A stretch of 64,000 bases of DNA from Streptomyces uncialis (lineage in GTDB: Bacteria; Actinomycetota; Actinomycetes; Streptomycetales; Streptomycetaceae), in contig NZ_CP109583.1 of the NCBI RefSeq assembly GCF_036250755.1, forward strand, positions 744,001-808,000, written 5' to 3'. Every line of letters starts with the position of its first letter. Within the stretch, counting starts at the first letter, position 1. A program made the position numbers and the translations under genes. The notes beneath the pieces were generated by a model that saw nothing but the letters and a program-made list of their open reading frames with translations, was not told where the DNA came from and ran no database searches. Of this stretch, positions 55,008 through 63,991 are shown one piece after another.

Positions 55008-56468
55008 ATGAACGACGAGGCAGTACAGGACCGGTCCCCCGAGGACGGCGACGACGGGCCGATGAGCCGCCGTTCCGTGCTGCGGACCACGGCGGGCGCC
55101 GCGGGCGCGGGGCTCGCGCTCGGCGCGCTGGGCGCGGGTCCCGCCGCCGCGGCCGGACCCGCCGCCGCGGTCGCCGCGGCGGCCGGACGGGAGCCGGACG
55201 CGACGCCCGCGCGCAAGGGCCGCACTATGGCGGGGGTTCCCTTCGAGCGCCGCACCACCGTCCGGGTGGGGATCATCGGGCTCGGCAACCGCGGCGGCTC
55301 GATGGCCGATCTCTTCCTGGCGCTGCCGGGGGTCCGGGTGGTCGCCCTGTGCGACCCGGTGCGGGACAAGGCGGAACGCGTCGCCGCGAAGGTCGTCGCG
55401 GCGGGACAGCCCGCCCCCGCGGTGTACGCCAAGGACGAGGACGACTACGAGAACCTGTGCGCACGCGGCGACCTGGACTTCGTCTATGTGGCGACGCCGT
55501 GGGAGACGCACTTCGCGATGGCGAGAGCCGCGATGCTCAGCGGCAAGCACGTAGGGGTGGAGTGTCCGGTCGCGATGCGGCTGGACGAGCTGTGGGCGCT
55601 GGTCGATCTGTCGGAGCGGACCCGGCGGCACTGCATGCAGCTGGAGAACTGCGCCTACGGCCGCAACGAGATGCGGGTGCTGCGGATGGCGCACGCGGGC
55701 AAGTTCGGTGAACTGCTGCACGGCGCGGGCGCCTACAACCACGATCTGCGCGGTCTGATGTTCGACGACGACTACTACGAGGGCCCCTGGCGGCGGCTGT
55801 GGCACACCCGGCTGCGCGGTGATCTGTACCCGAACCACGGTTTCGCCCCGGTCGCCAACTACATGGACGTCAACCGCGGTGACCGGGTGGTGAGCATCTC
55901 CAGCTTCGGCACCCCGGCGCTGGGGCTCGCCGAGTACCGCGAGGCCCATGTACCGGCGGGCCATCCGAGCTGGAAGGAGTCGTACATCGGCAGCGACCGT
56001 ACGGTCAGCATGCTCCGGACGGCGAAGGGCCGGATCATCCGGCTGGAGCACGATGTGTCGACCCCGCACCCGTACAGCAGGATCAACAGCCTCGGCGGGA
56101 CCAAGGGGGTCTTCGAGGACTACCCCGCGCGTATCTACATCGAGCCCGACCACCTGGACGACCGCTGGGCGGACTTCTCCCGCTACGCCGAATGGGACCA
56201 CTGGCTGTGGAAGGAGCACGCGAACCCGCCGGGCGGCCACGGCGGGATGGACTACATCATGCTGTTCCGGCTCACGCAGTGCATGCGGCTGGGCCTGGTA
56301 CCGGACTTCGACGTGTACGACGCGGCGACCTGGACGGCGCCCGTCCCGCTGAGCCACGCGTCGGTCAAGGCACAGGGCGCGCCCCAGGCGATCCCCGACT
56401 TCACCCGGGGCGAGTGGCGCAAGGCCCGCGCCGGGACGGACTCCGAACGGCCCGCGAACGACGGATGA
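55008..56468 (+). CDS. Tat-exported Gfo/Idh/MocA oxidoreductase, GH109-like
   Basis: A 486-residue protein. SRRSVLR at 20-26 and a hydrophobic run give a Tat signal. The Rossmann loop GLGNRGG is at 91-97, and [38 protein letters not shown] and [14 protein letters not shown] are features of the GH109 (alpha-N-acetylgalactosaminidase) branch that uses NAD transiently for glycoside cleavage. Export of a folded, cofactor-loaded enzyme by Tat fits. Substrate unproven. SD GGAGG precedes ATG 55008. Confidence 0.88.
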   Translation: MNDEAVQDRSPEDGDDGPMSRRSVLRTTAGAAGAGLALGALGAGPAAAAGPAAAVAAAAGREPDATPARKGRTMAGVPFERRTTVRVGIIGLGNRGGSMADLFLALPGVRVVALCDPVRDKAERVAAKVVAAGQPAPAVYAKDEDDYENLCARGDLDFVYVATPWETHFAMARAAMLSGKHVGVECPVAMRLDELWALVDLSERTRRHCMQLENCAYGRNEMRVLRMAHAGKFGELLHGAGAYNHDLRGLMFDDDYYEGPWRRLWHTRLRGDLYPNHGFAPVANYMDVNRGDRVVSISSFGTPALGLAEYREAHVPAGHPSWKESYIGSDRTVSMLRTAKGRIIRLEHDVSTPHPYSRINSLGGTKGVFEDYPARIYIEPDHLDDRWADFSRYAEWDHWLWKEHANPPGGHGGMDYIMLFRLTQCMRLGLVPDFDVYDAATWTAPVPLSHASVKAQGAPQAIPDFTRGEWRKARAGTDSERPANDG

Positions 56469-56473
56469 CCGGT

Positions 56474-56523
56474 GGTGCCCGCCCCGCCCGCCGGACGGCG
56501 GTCCGCGGGCGGGGCCGGGCACC
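56474..56523. terminator. Long hairpin between convergent genes
   Basis: An 18-to-19-base inverted repeat with one bulge (56474-56491 with 56505-56523) around a 13-base loop lies between the GH109-like gene and the convergent secreted protein. Confidence 0.8.
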
Positions 56524-56529
56524 CGCTGG

Positions 56530-57009
56530 TCAGATGCCCTGCGACGCCATCTCGATGATGGAGCGGTAGTAGGCGGCGGTCGACACCACGCAGGCGCGGT
56601 AGGTGCGGTTCTGCTTGACGACCAGGTAGTAGTCACGCAGGTTCTTCCAGTACTGCACGAGGTAGCCGAGGCCCGGGACGAACCCCGGCGGCCTGGGAAC
56701 GAGGGCGAACGCCGCCGAACATTCCAGGATGCGTTCCGTGGCCTGCGACAGGACGCCCGCGACCTCGGCGTTCATGTTCCAGCCGGCGGCGAGCTCCGGG
56801 GTCCAGATGGCGCCCGCGATCTCCCGCAGCCGCTCCTGCTCCTCCGGGGTGGGATCGCTCTGGAACCGCGCCTGGGCCGTGCCCGTGGCGCGGTCGGCGC
56901 CGCGGTGGTCGGCGGCCTGGGCCGCCGACCCGAGCGCGCCGACGGCGAGTGTCGCTCCGGCGGCGAGCAGCGCCGTCGCCGTGGTCCAGCGGGTCCCGCG
57001 TGTGCTCAT
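56530..57009 (-). CDS. Secreted hypothetical protein
   Basis: A 159-residue protein with a Sec signal (TRWTTATALLAAGATLAVG, cleavage near AAQA). The mature domain is helical: TPEEQERLREIAGAIW, TPELAAGWNMNAEVAG, and YLVQYWKNLRDYYLVVKQNR, with two cysteines that could form a disulphide. No family recognised. It is the downstream partner of nothing obvious; the 57010-57323 gap separates it from the divergent DUF1266 gene. Confidence 0.65.
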   Translation of the reverse strand: MSTRGTRWTTATALLAAGATLAVGALGSAAQAADHRGADRATGTAQARFQSDPTPEEQERLREIAGAIWTPELAAGWNMNAEVAGVLSQATERILECSAAFALVPRPPGFVPGLGYLVQYWKNLRDYYLVVKQNRTYRACVVSTAAYYRSIIEMASQGI

Positions 57010-57323
57010 GGTGTTCCCCCTCGGTTCCCGTGCGGGCCGCCCGGATGGCGGTCCGGTCGTGGTGCGTGGGCGGATCGACGCTGACACGCCCGCCAGGAGC
57101 CGTCAACGAGGCCTCGTCGGACGGTGGTTGTCGGACAGCACGCCGCACGGCCGCGGGGCGCGTCCGTGGTCCGTGGGCCCGGCGCGGCCGGCCTCCGTGC
57201 CGGGTCCGGCTGCCCGGACAGAGCGCGCGGGGACGGGTGCGGGCGTACCGCGCGGGGGCCGGTAGCGTGTGCGGCTCGATCTTGGACGGGCGCCTGGGAG
57301 GCGCCCGGGAGAGGGGGTTCGGG

Positions 57324-58598
57324 ATGGACACGGGGGTCGAGGACGAGGTCCATGACGAGGTGTTCCCGAAGGTGGCCGCCCCTGCGGACGGCAGCCGGTG
57401 GACCGCGCCGACGGACATCGAGCAGCGGCTGCACTCACTGTGCGCGAAGGACAACGACCACGCCTATCTGCGGACCGTCGCGCTGGAGGGCGTGTACTAC
57501 CCGGTGCGGCTGGACGTGGCACGGGCCCGGCGGGAGGACGGCGACGACGCGTCGGCCGACCTGCCGATGCTGACCGTCGACGCGCCGGACGGGCGGACCG
57601 TGGCACAGGTCTACACGACGGGACTGCTGCCGCGTCCGCATCCGTATCTGGTCTACGAGTACGCCTCGTTGGGACGGCTGGCGTTCGATCTGCCCGCGCA
57701 CGTCGATGTGCTGGCCGTGAACGCCGCCACGCCCTGCGAGCGCTACTTCGCGACCGACGCCGAGGAGCGGAAGGCCTGGCTGGAGTCGCACAACGAGCTG
57801 TTCGACCCGGACGCCCTCGCGGACCGGGTGGTGACCCTGCGCTCCGGCGGTCCGGGGCAGGGCGACCTGCTGCACGGTCTCGCGTGCGGCGCGCATCTGT
57901 GCTTCGCGAACGGCGAACCCTGGAACGCCCACCACTGGCACGGCGGCAAGGGGCACACGGGCGAGGTCGACCGGATGGCCGAGGGCTGGGACGTGGGTGA
58001 CCGGGACGACTGGCTGGACATCCAGGAACGTCTGCTGCTCCGGGAGGTGAGCCCCTGGGGCTGGGACTTCGTGCTGGACGCGCGGACCTCGCTGTTGGAA
58101 GGCGCGGCGGACGGCGGAGCCGATCCGCGGCTGTGGCGGGATCACGCCGAGGAGGTGCTGCGGGCGCGGCTGGCGGAGGCCGGACGGGCGACCGCCGAGC
58201 AGACCGGCGAACTCGTGCACAAGGTACGGGCGCTGGTGGGTTCGGTACTGCGGTACGAGTCCCGGTTCCGGGCCGACGGACTGCTGCCGCCGGGCGGCCG
58301 GATACGGTCGGTCGCGGCCTGGGACCTGGGCCGGGCCTCGCAGATGGCCCGCTGGGGGCGGGGCGCGCGGTACGCGACGCAGGCGGAGACGTACGCGGCG
58401 CTGGAGCGGGTGTCCCGGGTGGCCAGGGTGATGTACGGCTCCTGGGAGGAGTTCTCGGCCGGGTACGTGCTGGGGCGGTGTCTGCACTTCGACGAGGAGA
58501 GCTTCGGGTCCTGGTACACCGAGGTCCTCGACGCGCACCGGGCGCTGACCACCGACCCTGACGGACCGTGGCGGACGGTGCCCTTCACGGCGGACTGA
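57324..58598 (+). CDS. DUF1266 domain protein
   Basis: A 424-residue soluble protein. The C-terminal domain (about 320-410) has the DUF1266 signature: SVAAWDLGRASQMARWGRGA, then VARVMYGSWEEFSAGYVLGR. The N-terminal half carries HPYLVYEYASLGRLAFDLP and HNELFDPDALADRVVTL, unclassified but plausibly a SUKH-like or SseB-like module. GGAGAGGGGG lies upstream of ATG 57324. DUF1266 is found in bacterial proteins of unknown role, some near toxin loci. Confidence 0.75.
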   Translation: MDTGVEDEVHDEVFPKVAAPADGSRWTAPTDIEQRLHSLCAKDNDHAYLRTVALEGVYYPVRLDVARARREDGDDASADLPMLTVDAPDGRTVAQVYTTGLLPRPHPYLVYEYASLGRLAFDLPAHVDVLAVNAATPCERYFATDAEERKAWLESHNELFDPDALADRVVTLRSGGPGQGDLLHGLACGAHLCFANGEPWNAHHWHGGKGHTGEVDRMAEGWDVGDRDDWLDIQERLLLREVSPWGWDFVLDARTSLLEGAADGGADPRLWRDHAEEVLRARLAEAGRATAEQTGELVHKVRALVGSVLRYESRFRADGLLPPGGRIRSVAAWDLGRASQMARWGRGARYATQAETYAALERVSRVARVMYGSWEEFSAGYVLGRCLHFDEESFGSWYTEVLDAHRALTTDPDGPWRTVPFTAD

Positions 58599-58890
58599 CC
58601 AGGGGCGCCCGGCACCGGAGGGCCGCACAGGTCCGGCACTTCGGGACCGGGTACGTCCAGCGGTTCCGGCGCCGGGCGTACCCGATCCCGAATCCGCACC
58701 GTCGGCACAGAGTCCCCGTTACCCCGGGGCGGAACGGGGAGTCACCCACGCTCCCGGAACACGGAATTCACCGGACCGACGGAGCGGAACGCATTCACCG
58801 GCGCCCACGCGGCACTCCAACTGCCCTCCCCCGCAAGGCGTTCGGGACCGCCATGAGCCGCTCGCTGCGCCCGGGAATTCCGCCATACGG

Positions 58891-58906
58891 GTGAGAGCGC
58901 TCTCAC
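58891..58906. promoter_or_regulatory. LacI-type 16-bp palindrome
   Basis: GTGAGAGCGCTCTCAC is a perfect palindrome with the central GAGCGCTC core of LacI/GalR operators such as CebR sites (GGAGCGCTCC). It lies in the 645-bp gap 58599-59243, about 340 bp before the peptidase. No LacI-type gene is in the window. Confidence 0.6.
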
Positions 58907-59044
58907 TCCCGCAGCGATTCCCCAGGAGGCCGCATAGGCGAACCCACGAAGCCGCCTCTTCACATGGACGGAGCTTCTGTTCTCCATTTGTTCACCTTGT
59001 GCGCCCTCGGAGTTCCGGCATTTCGAGCACCCCGGAGGAGGGCT

Positions 59045-59122
59045 ATGGCGCGCGTCACAGGGAACCCGGGGGTAGGACCGGACACCACCCGGCGTGAACG
59101 CAAGGGTGCCGACTCCCCCTGA
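59045..59122 (+). CDS. Small leader-like ORF (25 codons)
   Basis: A 25-codon frame starting at ATG 59045 has an excellent SD, GGAGG at 59034-59038, at 6-base spacing. It is polar and basic (ends RRERKGADSP). The stop TGA (59120-59122) falls inside an inverted repeat CCCCCTGA / TCAGGGGG (59115-59131). It may be a leader peptide or a small functional protein upstream of the peptidase gene. Confidence 0.4.
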   Translation: MARVTGNPGVGPDTTRRERKGADSP

Positions 59123-59131
59123 CTCAGGGGG
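59115..59131. other. Hairpin overlapping the small ORF stop codon
   Basis: Perfect 8-bp arms CCCCCTGA (59115-59122) and TCAGGGGG (59124-59131) around a single base. A second hairpin CCGGCG / CGCCGG (59202-59207, 59210-59215) lies nearer the peptidase start. They may be operators or leader folds. Confidence 0.5.
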
Positions 59132-59243
59132 GATTACCCCACCCGGGAGCGACTGGTGTACCCCAGTGATCACGCGCGACGGGGGTCCTACGTTGGGGTG
59201 ACCGGCGTTCGCCGGGACTCCACCGCTCTGGAAGGGAACCCCC

Positions 59244-60821
59244 ATGCCCCGCTCCTCGCGCGCCATCCGTACCGCCGCGCTCGGCGCCACCGCCGCCGCG
59301 GTCTGTCTGTCGGTCCTGCCTGCCGCCCCCGCCGGGGCCGCCGGTCCGGCGGCCGACCCGGGGCGGGCCGGTCCGGCCGCCCGCTTCCACCATCAGCAAC
59401 TCGACTGGCGCAGTTGCGTCCAGGGCCCCGGTGACCAGGTCGGGAAGGACCTGGAGAAGGCGGGCGCGCGCTGCGCCGGGGTGACGGTCCCGCTGGACCA
59501 CCGGAACCCCGAAGGACGGACGATCACCATCGCCGTCTCCCGGATCGAGGCGACGGACCGGGCCCGCAGGATCGGGCCGCTGCTGCTCAACGGCGGTGGC
59601 CCCGGCGGCCCCAGTCTGGGTGACGCGCCGGCGGCCCGGGACGCGATGAAGGACGTGGCGGGCCGCTACGACATCATCGGCGTCGATCCCCGGTTCGTCG
59701 GCCGCAGCGCCCCCGTGGACTGCGGCTGGCCCACCGGGACCGCGTTCCGGTCGGCGGGGAAGGACCGGGCCGGGTTCGACCGGACGACCGCGCTCTTCCG
59801 GGACCTGGCCGAGCGCTGCCGGACCGCCGTGGGCGATGTGCTGCCGTTCGCGAGCACCCGTGCCACGGCACGGGACATGGACATCATCCGTGCCGCGCTC
59901 GGTGAGCGGAAGATCTCCTACCTCGGTTACTCGTACGGGAGTTATCTCGGTCAGGTGTATGTGTCGATGTTCCCGGGCCGCGCCGACCGGGTGGTCCTCG
60001 ACGGGGTCATCGACCCCGTCGCGTACGGCCCGCGGCTGCTGGCGGGCGCGACCGCGGAGAACCGCGCGGCTCTGGAGAACTGGGCGGCATGGGTCGCGGA
60101 CCGCCACCGCGCCTATGGGCTGGGGACCTCACGGAAGGCCGTGGTGCGGACCGTGGAGGGGGTGCAGCGCTCCGCTGAGCGCGCGCCGTTCCGGCTCGGG
60201 GAGTTCACGCTCGACGAGCACACCGTCCCCGCGCTGGTCTTCGGCTCGTTGTCGGACGACAACGCCGCGGCGTTCGACCGGTTCGCGCGCATGGTGCGGG
60301 AGATGCGGCAGGCCGCGTCCGGTACGCAGGTCTCCCCGTCACCGGATGTCGCCGAGACCCTGAAGTTCGTGTTCACCGGCGCGGTCTCGGCCGGTGGCAG
60401 TGCGCAGAACGCCATCCTGTGCGCCGACAAGGCCGCCCCGCGTGATCCGGAGGTGTACTGGCGGGACATCGAGCGGGCCCGTGCGAAGGACGCGCTGCTG
60501 GGTCCGTTCACCCAGAACGCCAATCCGTGTGCCTTCTGGGACCGGCCGGCCGAGCGGCCGACGAAGGTGACCGGTGACTTCCCGGCGCTGCTGGTCAACT
60601 CCGTCGGGGACCCGCGGACCACGTACCGCGGGGCGCGGGTGGTGCGTGCCGACTGGAGCTCGTCGCGCCTGATCACCCTTCAGGGCTCGGACCAGCACGC
60701 GGTGTACGGCTTCTTCGGCAACCGGTGCGTGGACGACCGGGTGAACGCCTATCTGGCGACGGGTGAGCTGCCCGCGAAGGACTCGACCTGCCGTCCGGAG
60801 CCGGGGCAGGGTACCCGCTAG
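59244..60821 (+). CDS. Secreted tripeptidyl aminopeptidase-like alpha/beta hydrolase
   Basis: A 525-residue exported serine hydrolase. A Sec signal (MPRSSRAIRTAALGATAAAV, cleavage near PAGAAG) precedes the core. LLNGGGPGGPS is the oxyanion motif, the elbow GYSYG has Ser230, the acid is in VNSVGDPRTTY and the base in GSDQHAVYG. It belongs to the Tap/SlpD/SlpE group that trims secreted proteins in Streptomyces. A paralogue with the same layout is at 7974. SD GGAAGGGAA precedes ATG 59244. A very strong hairpin ends the unit. Confidence 0.9.
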   Translation: MPRSSRAIRTAALGATAAAVCLSVLPAAPAGAAGPAADPGRAGPAARFHHQQLDWRSCVQGPGDQVGKDLEKAGARCAGVTVPLDHRNPEGRTITIAVSRIEATDRARRIGPLLLNGGGPGGPSLGDAPAARDAMKDVAGRYDIIGVDPRFVGRSAPVDCGWPTGTAFRSAGKDRAGFDRTTALFRDLAERCRTAVGDVLPFASTRATARDMDIIRAALGERKISYLGYSYGSYLGQVYVSMFPGRADRVVLDGVIDPVAYGPRLLAGATAENRAALENWAAWVADRHRAYGLGTSRKAVVRTVEGVQRSAERAPFRLGEFTLDEHTVPALVFGSLSDDNAAAFDRFARMVREMRQAASGTQVSPSPDVAETLKFVFTGAVSAGGSAQNAILCADKAAPRDPEVYWRDIERARAKDALLGPFTQNANPCAFWDRPAERPTKVTGDFPALLVNSVGDPRTTYRGARVVRADWSSSRLITLQGSDQHAVYGFFGNRCVDDRVNAYLATGELPAKDSTCRPEPGQGTR

Positions 60822-60853
60822 CACGGCTCCTGTCCGGCTCTCCGTCATTCTCC

Positions 60854-60903
60854 GCCGATGTGTGCGGTACCCCGGTCCGGCCCGGGGTACCGCACACATC
60901 GGC
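60854..60903. terminator. Perfect 22-bp hairpin
   Basis: The arms at 60854-60875 and 60882-60903 are perfectly complementary over 22 bp and close a 6-base loop, a very strong terminator after the peptidase. The palindrome GGCATATGCC (60901-60910) overlaps its end. Confidence 0.85.
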
Positions 60904-61308
60904 ATATGCCTTTGGGGAATTACAGAGGGTGCACGCCGACCGGCCGACCACAACCCCACGATCCGCCACTTCATCGACGAATTCACCGGCGCATCGGCGG
61001 CAATTCCCCCCCGGGTCACCTGCTACGACCCCGACCGCCCGCGCACCGGCGGATCGAATTCCCGCCAAATGCTCCGCGGTGTGCGCGGCTTCAGCCATTT
61101 GGGGCAGGCGGTGGGCGTGGGGGCGCACGACTGTGCCTGTCGCGCTCTTCCGTTGCTCCCCCGTGCATCCGGCCACCAGTCAATTCCCGGTGAATCGGAC
61201 AGTATTGGCATGGCACCACTGATGTGCTGGGGGTGAAGGTTGATCGAGAAGAGACCCGACGGGTACCGATCGGCGGGACTCACGGGAGATTGTGTCGAGG
61301 AGCAGCTC
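60904..61308. other. Gene-free leader of the response regulator
   Basis: About 400 bp of somewhat lower GC. Open frames are present but none has SD plus codon bias. It likely contains the promoter and leader of the RamR-like gene; no clear boxes were found. Confidence 0.35.
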
Positions 61309-61917
61309 ATGACGAAGGTTCTGCTGGTGCACACGGTGTCCCTGTGGCGGGCGTCCTTGGCTTCGCTGCTCAGCAGGGACCCTGGCCTCAAGGTGGCGGC
61401 CACCGACCTGGACGGTGTGCCCGCGGCCCTGGCGGAGTCACCCTCGGACATAGTTCTCACGGATCTCGACTGTCCGGATTCCCGGGACATCATGAGGCTG
61501 GTGGAATCCTTGCGCGGCGGCCGCCAGGGGCAGCACATCGCCCTGGCCGTGCTCGCCCGCCGGAATCGTATCGGGGATCTCCGTACCGCGTTCGAGGCGG
61601 GGGCCACCGGATACATCGACAAATTCGGTCCGGTGGATCACCTGTGTGAAGTGGTGCGGAAAGTCGGGGCGGGTGGCCGTCATATCGACGAATCCCTCGC
61701 TTTCACCCTTCTCCAGGCCTCGGAGGTACCGCTTTCCTCGCGTGAGTTGCGAGTTCTCTCGCTGGCCGCGGACGGTGAGTCGGTGGCGTCGATAGCGCGT
61801 TCCCTGTGTCTGGCGAGCGGTACGGTACGCAATTACCTCGCCGCGGCGATACGTAAGACGGGGGCGCGCAACCGGCTCGACGCGATAAGGCTCTCCAAGG
61901 AATGCGGGTGGTTGTGA
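61309..61917 (+). CDS. LuxR-type response regulator, RamR/AmfR-like
   Basis: A 202-residue regulator. An N-terminal receiver (VLLVHTVSLWRASLASLL, phosphoacceptor site TDLDCPD with Asp52) lacks the usual acidic pair near residues 8-9 (here His-Thr), so phosphorylation may not be its switch. The C-terminal LuxR helix-turn-helix is at about 138-200 (LSSRELRVLSLAADGESVAS, GTVRNYLAAAIRKTGARN). Its convergent position beside a lanthipeptide-type ABC gene and the LDCPD motif match RamR/AmfR, activator of the SapB genes. SD GAGGAG precedes ATG 61309. Confidence 0.8.
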   Translation: MTKVLLVHTVSLWRASLASLLSRDPGLKVAATDLDGVPAALAESPSDIVLTDLDCPDSRDIMRLVESLRGGRQGQHIALAVLARRNRIGDLRTAFEAGATGYIDKFGPVDHLCEVVRKVGAGGRHIDESLAFTLLQASEVPLSSRELRVLSLAADGESVASIARSLCLASGTVRNYLAAAIRKTGARNRLDAIRLSKECGWL

Positions 61918-62017
61918 ACCGCCCTCGCGCGATGCGGCCCACCGGGGAACCGGTCGGGTCCGGGGCAGCCGTGGCACCCGGCCGTGAGCGGTCAGGGTGG
62001 CGGCCATGGCCAGGCTC

Positions 62018-63991
62018 CTATCGGGGTTGGGGAATCCGGTGGTCGGGTGCCCAGTGGCCCGCGAGGTCCCGGTAGCGGGCGGAGCGGGCGAGGAGTTCGT
62101 CCGGGGTGCCGTACTCGGTGGCCGCGCCGTCCATGAGCAGGACACGGTCGGCCCGCCGGGCGGACGCGAGACGGTGGGCGATGACGACGAGGGTCCGGGG
62201 GCGGCGGGCGAGCGCGTCCTCCGCCCGCGCCTCGGCCGCCGGGTCGAGATGGCTGGTTGCCTCGTCCAGGACGAGCAGCGGGACGGTGGTGAGATGTGCG
62301 CGCACCAGCGCCAGCAACTGCCGTTCGCCCTGGGACAGCCGGGCGGGGCCCACCGGTGCGTCGAGCCCGCCGACCCGCTCCGCGAGCCGGTCCGCGCCCA
62401 GCTCGGCGAGGGCGTCGGTGATCTCCCGGTCGGTGGCGCCGGGACGCAGATAGCGCAGATTGTCGCGGAGCGTGGCGGTGAAGATGTACGCCTGCTGCGG
62501 CAGCAGGGTGCGCAGGGCGGTGGGTTCCGGGCCGTCCGGGGACGCCGCGGGCCGTCCCAGCCAGCGCACCTCGCCCCGGGTCGGGGGCAGCACCCCGGCG
62601 AGGAGGGCGGCGAGCGTGGACTTGCCGCTGCCGCTCGGGCCCACCACGGCGAGCCGTTCACCGGGACGCAGGCCCAGGTCGAGCCCGTCGACGACCGGCC
62701 GGGCGGCGGGCCCGTACGCGAAGCTCACGGAGCGCAGTTCGGCGGTGAGCGGGGCTTCGGGCAGGGCGTGGCCGTGGCGGGGGTGCGCCGCGGGCGGGGA
62801 CGGCAGGGAAAGCGGCCGGGTGAAGCGGTCGAGGACGACCACCAGTCGTCCTCCGGCGGTCCCGAGGACGGTCAGCAGCGCGTGCACGGCCGGTGCGAGC
62901 GACTGGGTGAGATAGGTGAAGGCGCCCAGCAGCCCGCCGGTGGTGAGTCCGTGGTCGAGCAGCCAGGGCGCGGTGAGCAGCAGCAGGATCGGGGGCAGCG
63001 CCCCGCAGAGTCCGAGGGCGACGATCCGGGCGGCGGCCCAGCGGGCGAGACTGCGGGCGGCCCGTGTCTGGTCGTCGGTGAGCCGGGCGGCCCGTTCGCG
63101 CACCTGCGGGGAGCCGCCCGCCGCCGCGATGTCGGTGAGGGCGCCAGCCGTCGTACCGGTATGGGCGGCGAACGCCTCGTCGGCGTCGAGGTAGGCGCGC
63201 TGATGGACGGCCATGGGGGCGAGGGTGACGGCGAACAGGGCGATCCCGGCGAGGAGCGGGGGCAGCACCACGAGCAGCAGCCGGGGGGACAGTACGGCCA
63301 TCCCTGCCAGCGCGCCCACGGCGGTGAACACGAACGAGCGGAGGGACAGCACGAGTCCGCCCCATCCGTCGCGGGCGATCTCGCTCTGATGGGTCACCCG
63401 GGACACGGACCGGCTGTCGGCGGGGCCGCCGTCCAGGGCCTCCCCCAGCCCGCGGGTGACGGCACGTCGTACCAGGCCGTCCCGCAGGGGTTCGACCAGG
63501 TCGGCGAGGCCCGCGAAGACCCCCCGGGTGGCGAGCGCGGCGGGCAGCACCGCGAGAGCGGCGACGGCCAGCCACAGCAGTCCTACGGCCGGGGCGCCGT
63601 CAAGGAAGCCCCGGTCGAGGGCCTGGGCGACGGCGTATCCGCCGATGAGGGTCTGGCCGAACTCCAGCAGCGACCAGGCCGAAAGCCGGCCCATGGGTCC
63701 GGTGCGCGCGCGCAGGAACGGCCGGGCCTCACGGGTGACCCTGCGCAGGGAGCCTTTGGTGGCGGCGGTGGCGCTGACGGTGGCCGCGGTGGCGGGCCGC
63801 TCGGTGTCGGGGGCCGTGCCGGTGTCGGCGGGCCGCTCGGTACCGGGAGCCGTAGCCGCGTCGGGGGACGTGCCGGTGTCGGGAGCGTCGGCGGGCCGCT
63901 CGGTGCCGGGGGAGGTACCGGGAGCGGTGCCGCCCGAGGTATCAGGAGCGGTGGCGGAGGGGCTGCCGGAGGGCGTGCGGGGGGCGCTCAT
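62018..63991 (-). CDS. ABC half-transporter with fused ATPase, RamB/AmfA-like
   Basis: A 657-residue exporter. A Thr/Ala/Pro/Asp-rich low-complexity head (about 1-75) precedes six membrane helices (SLLEFGQTLIGGYAVAQAL and on) and an NBD with Walker A GPSGSGKST at about 448-456, Walker B LLVLDEATSHLDP, and a degenerate signature LSQGERQ in place of LSGGQ. Together with the convergent RamR-like gene it fits the SapB precursor peptide exporter pair RamA/RamB. Its start overlaps an upstream stop (ATGA), so another ABC half-gene probably lies just outside the window. Confidence 0.8.
   Translation of the reverse strand: MSAPRTPSGSPSATAPDTSGGTAPGTSPGTERPADAPDTGTSPDAATAPGTERPADTGTAPDTERPATAATVSATAATKGSLRRVTREARPFLRARTGPMGRLSAWSLLEFGQTLIGGYAVAQALDRGFLDGAPAVGLLWLAVAALAVLPAALATRGVFAGLADLVEPLRDGLVRRAVTRGLGEALDGGPADSRSVSRVTHQSEIARDGWGGLVLSLRSFVFTAVGALAGMAVLSPRLLLVVLPPLLAGIALFAVTLAPMAVHQRAYLDADEAFAAHTGTTAGALTDIAAAGGSPQVRERAARLTDDQTRAARSLARWAAARIVALGLCGALPPILLLLTAPWLLDHGLTTGGLLGAFTYLTQSLAPAVHALLTVLGTAGGRLVVVLDRFTRPLSLPSPPAAHPRHGHALPEAPLTAELRSVSFAYGPAARPVVDGLDLGLRPGERLAVVGPSGSGKSTLAALLAGVLPPTRGEVRWLGRPAASPDGPEPTALRTLLPQQAYIFTATLRDNLRYLRPGATDREITDALAELGADRLAERVGGLDAPVGPARLSQGERQLLALVRAHLTTVPLLVLDEATSHLDPAAEARAEDALARRPRTLVVIAHRLASARRADRVLLMDGAATEYGTPDELLARSARYRDLAGHWAPDHRIPQPR

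Noticed and set aside
54156..56636. Minus-strand frame of 826 codons covering DUF4230 and the GH109-like gene
   Set aside because: Only the last 217 codons match DUF4230; the rest is antisense to the well-supported oxidoreductase.
61438..62007. Minus-strand frame of about 189 codons with AGGAG before ATG 62007, downstream of the ABC gene
   Set aside because: It is antisense to the RamR-like gene, the protein is arginine/proline-rich without natural composition, and the sense frame is clearly coding.
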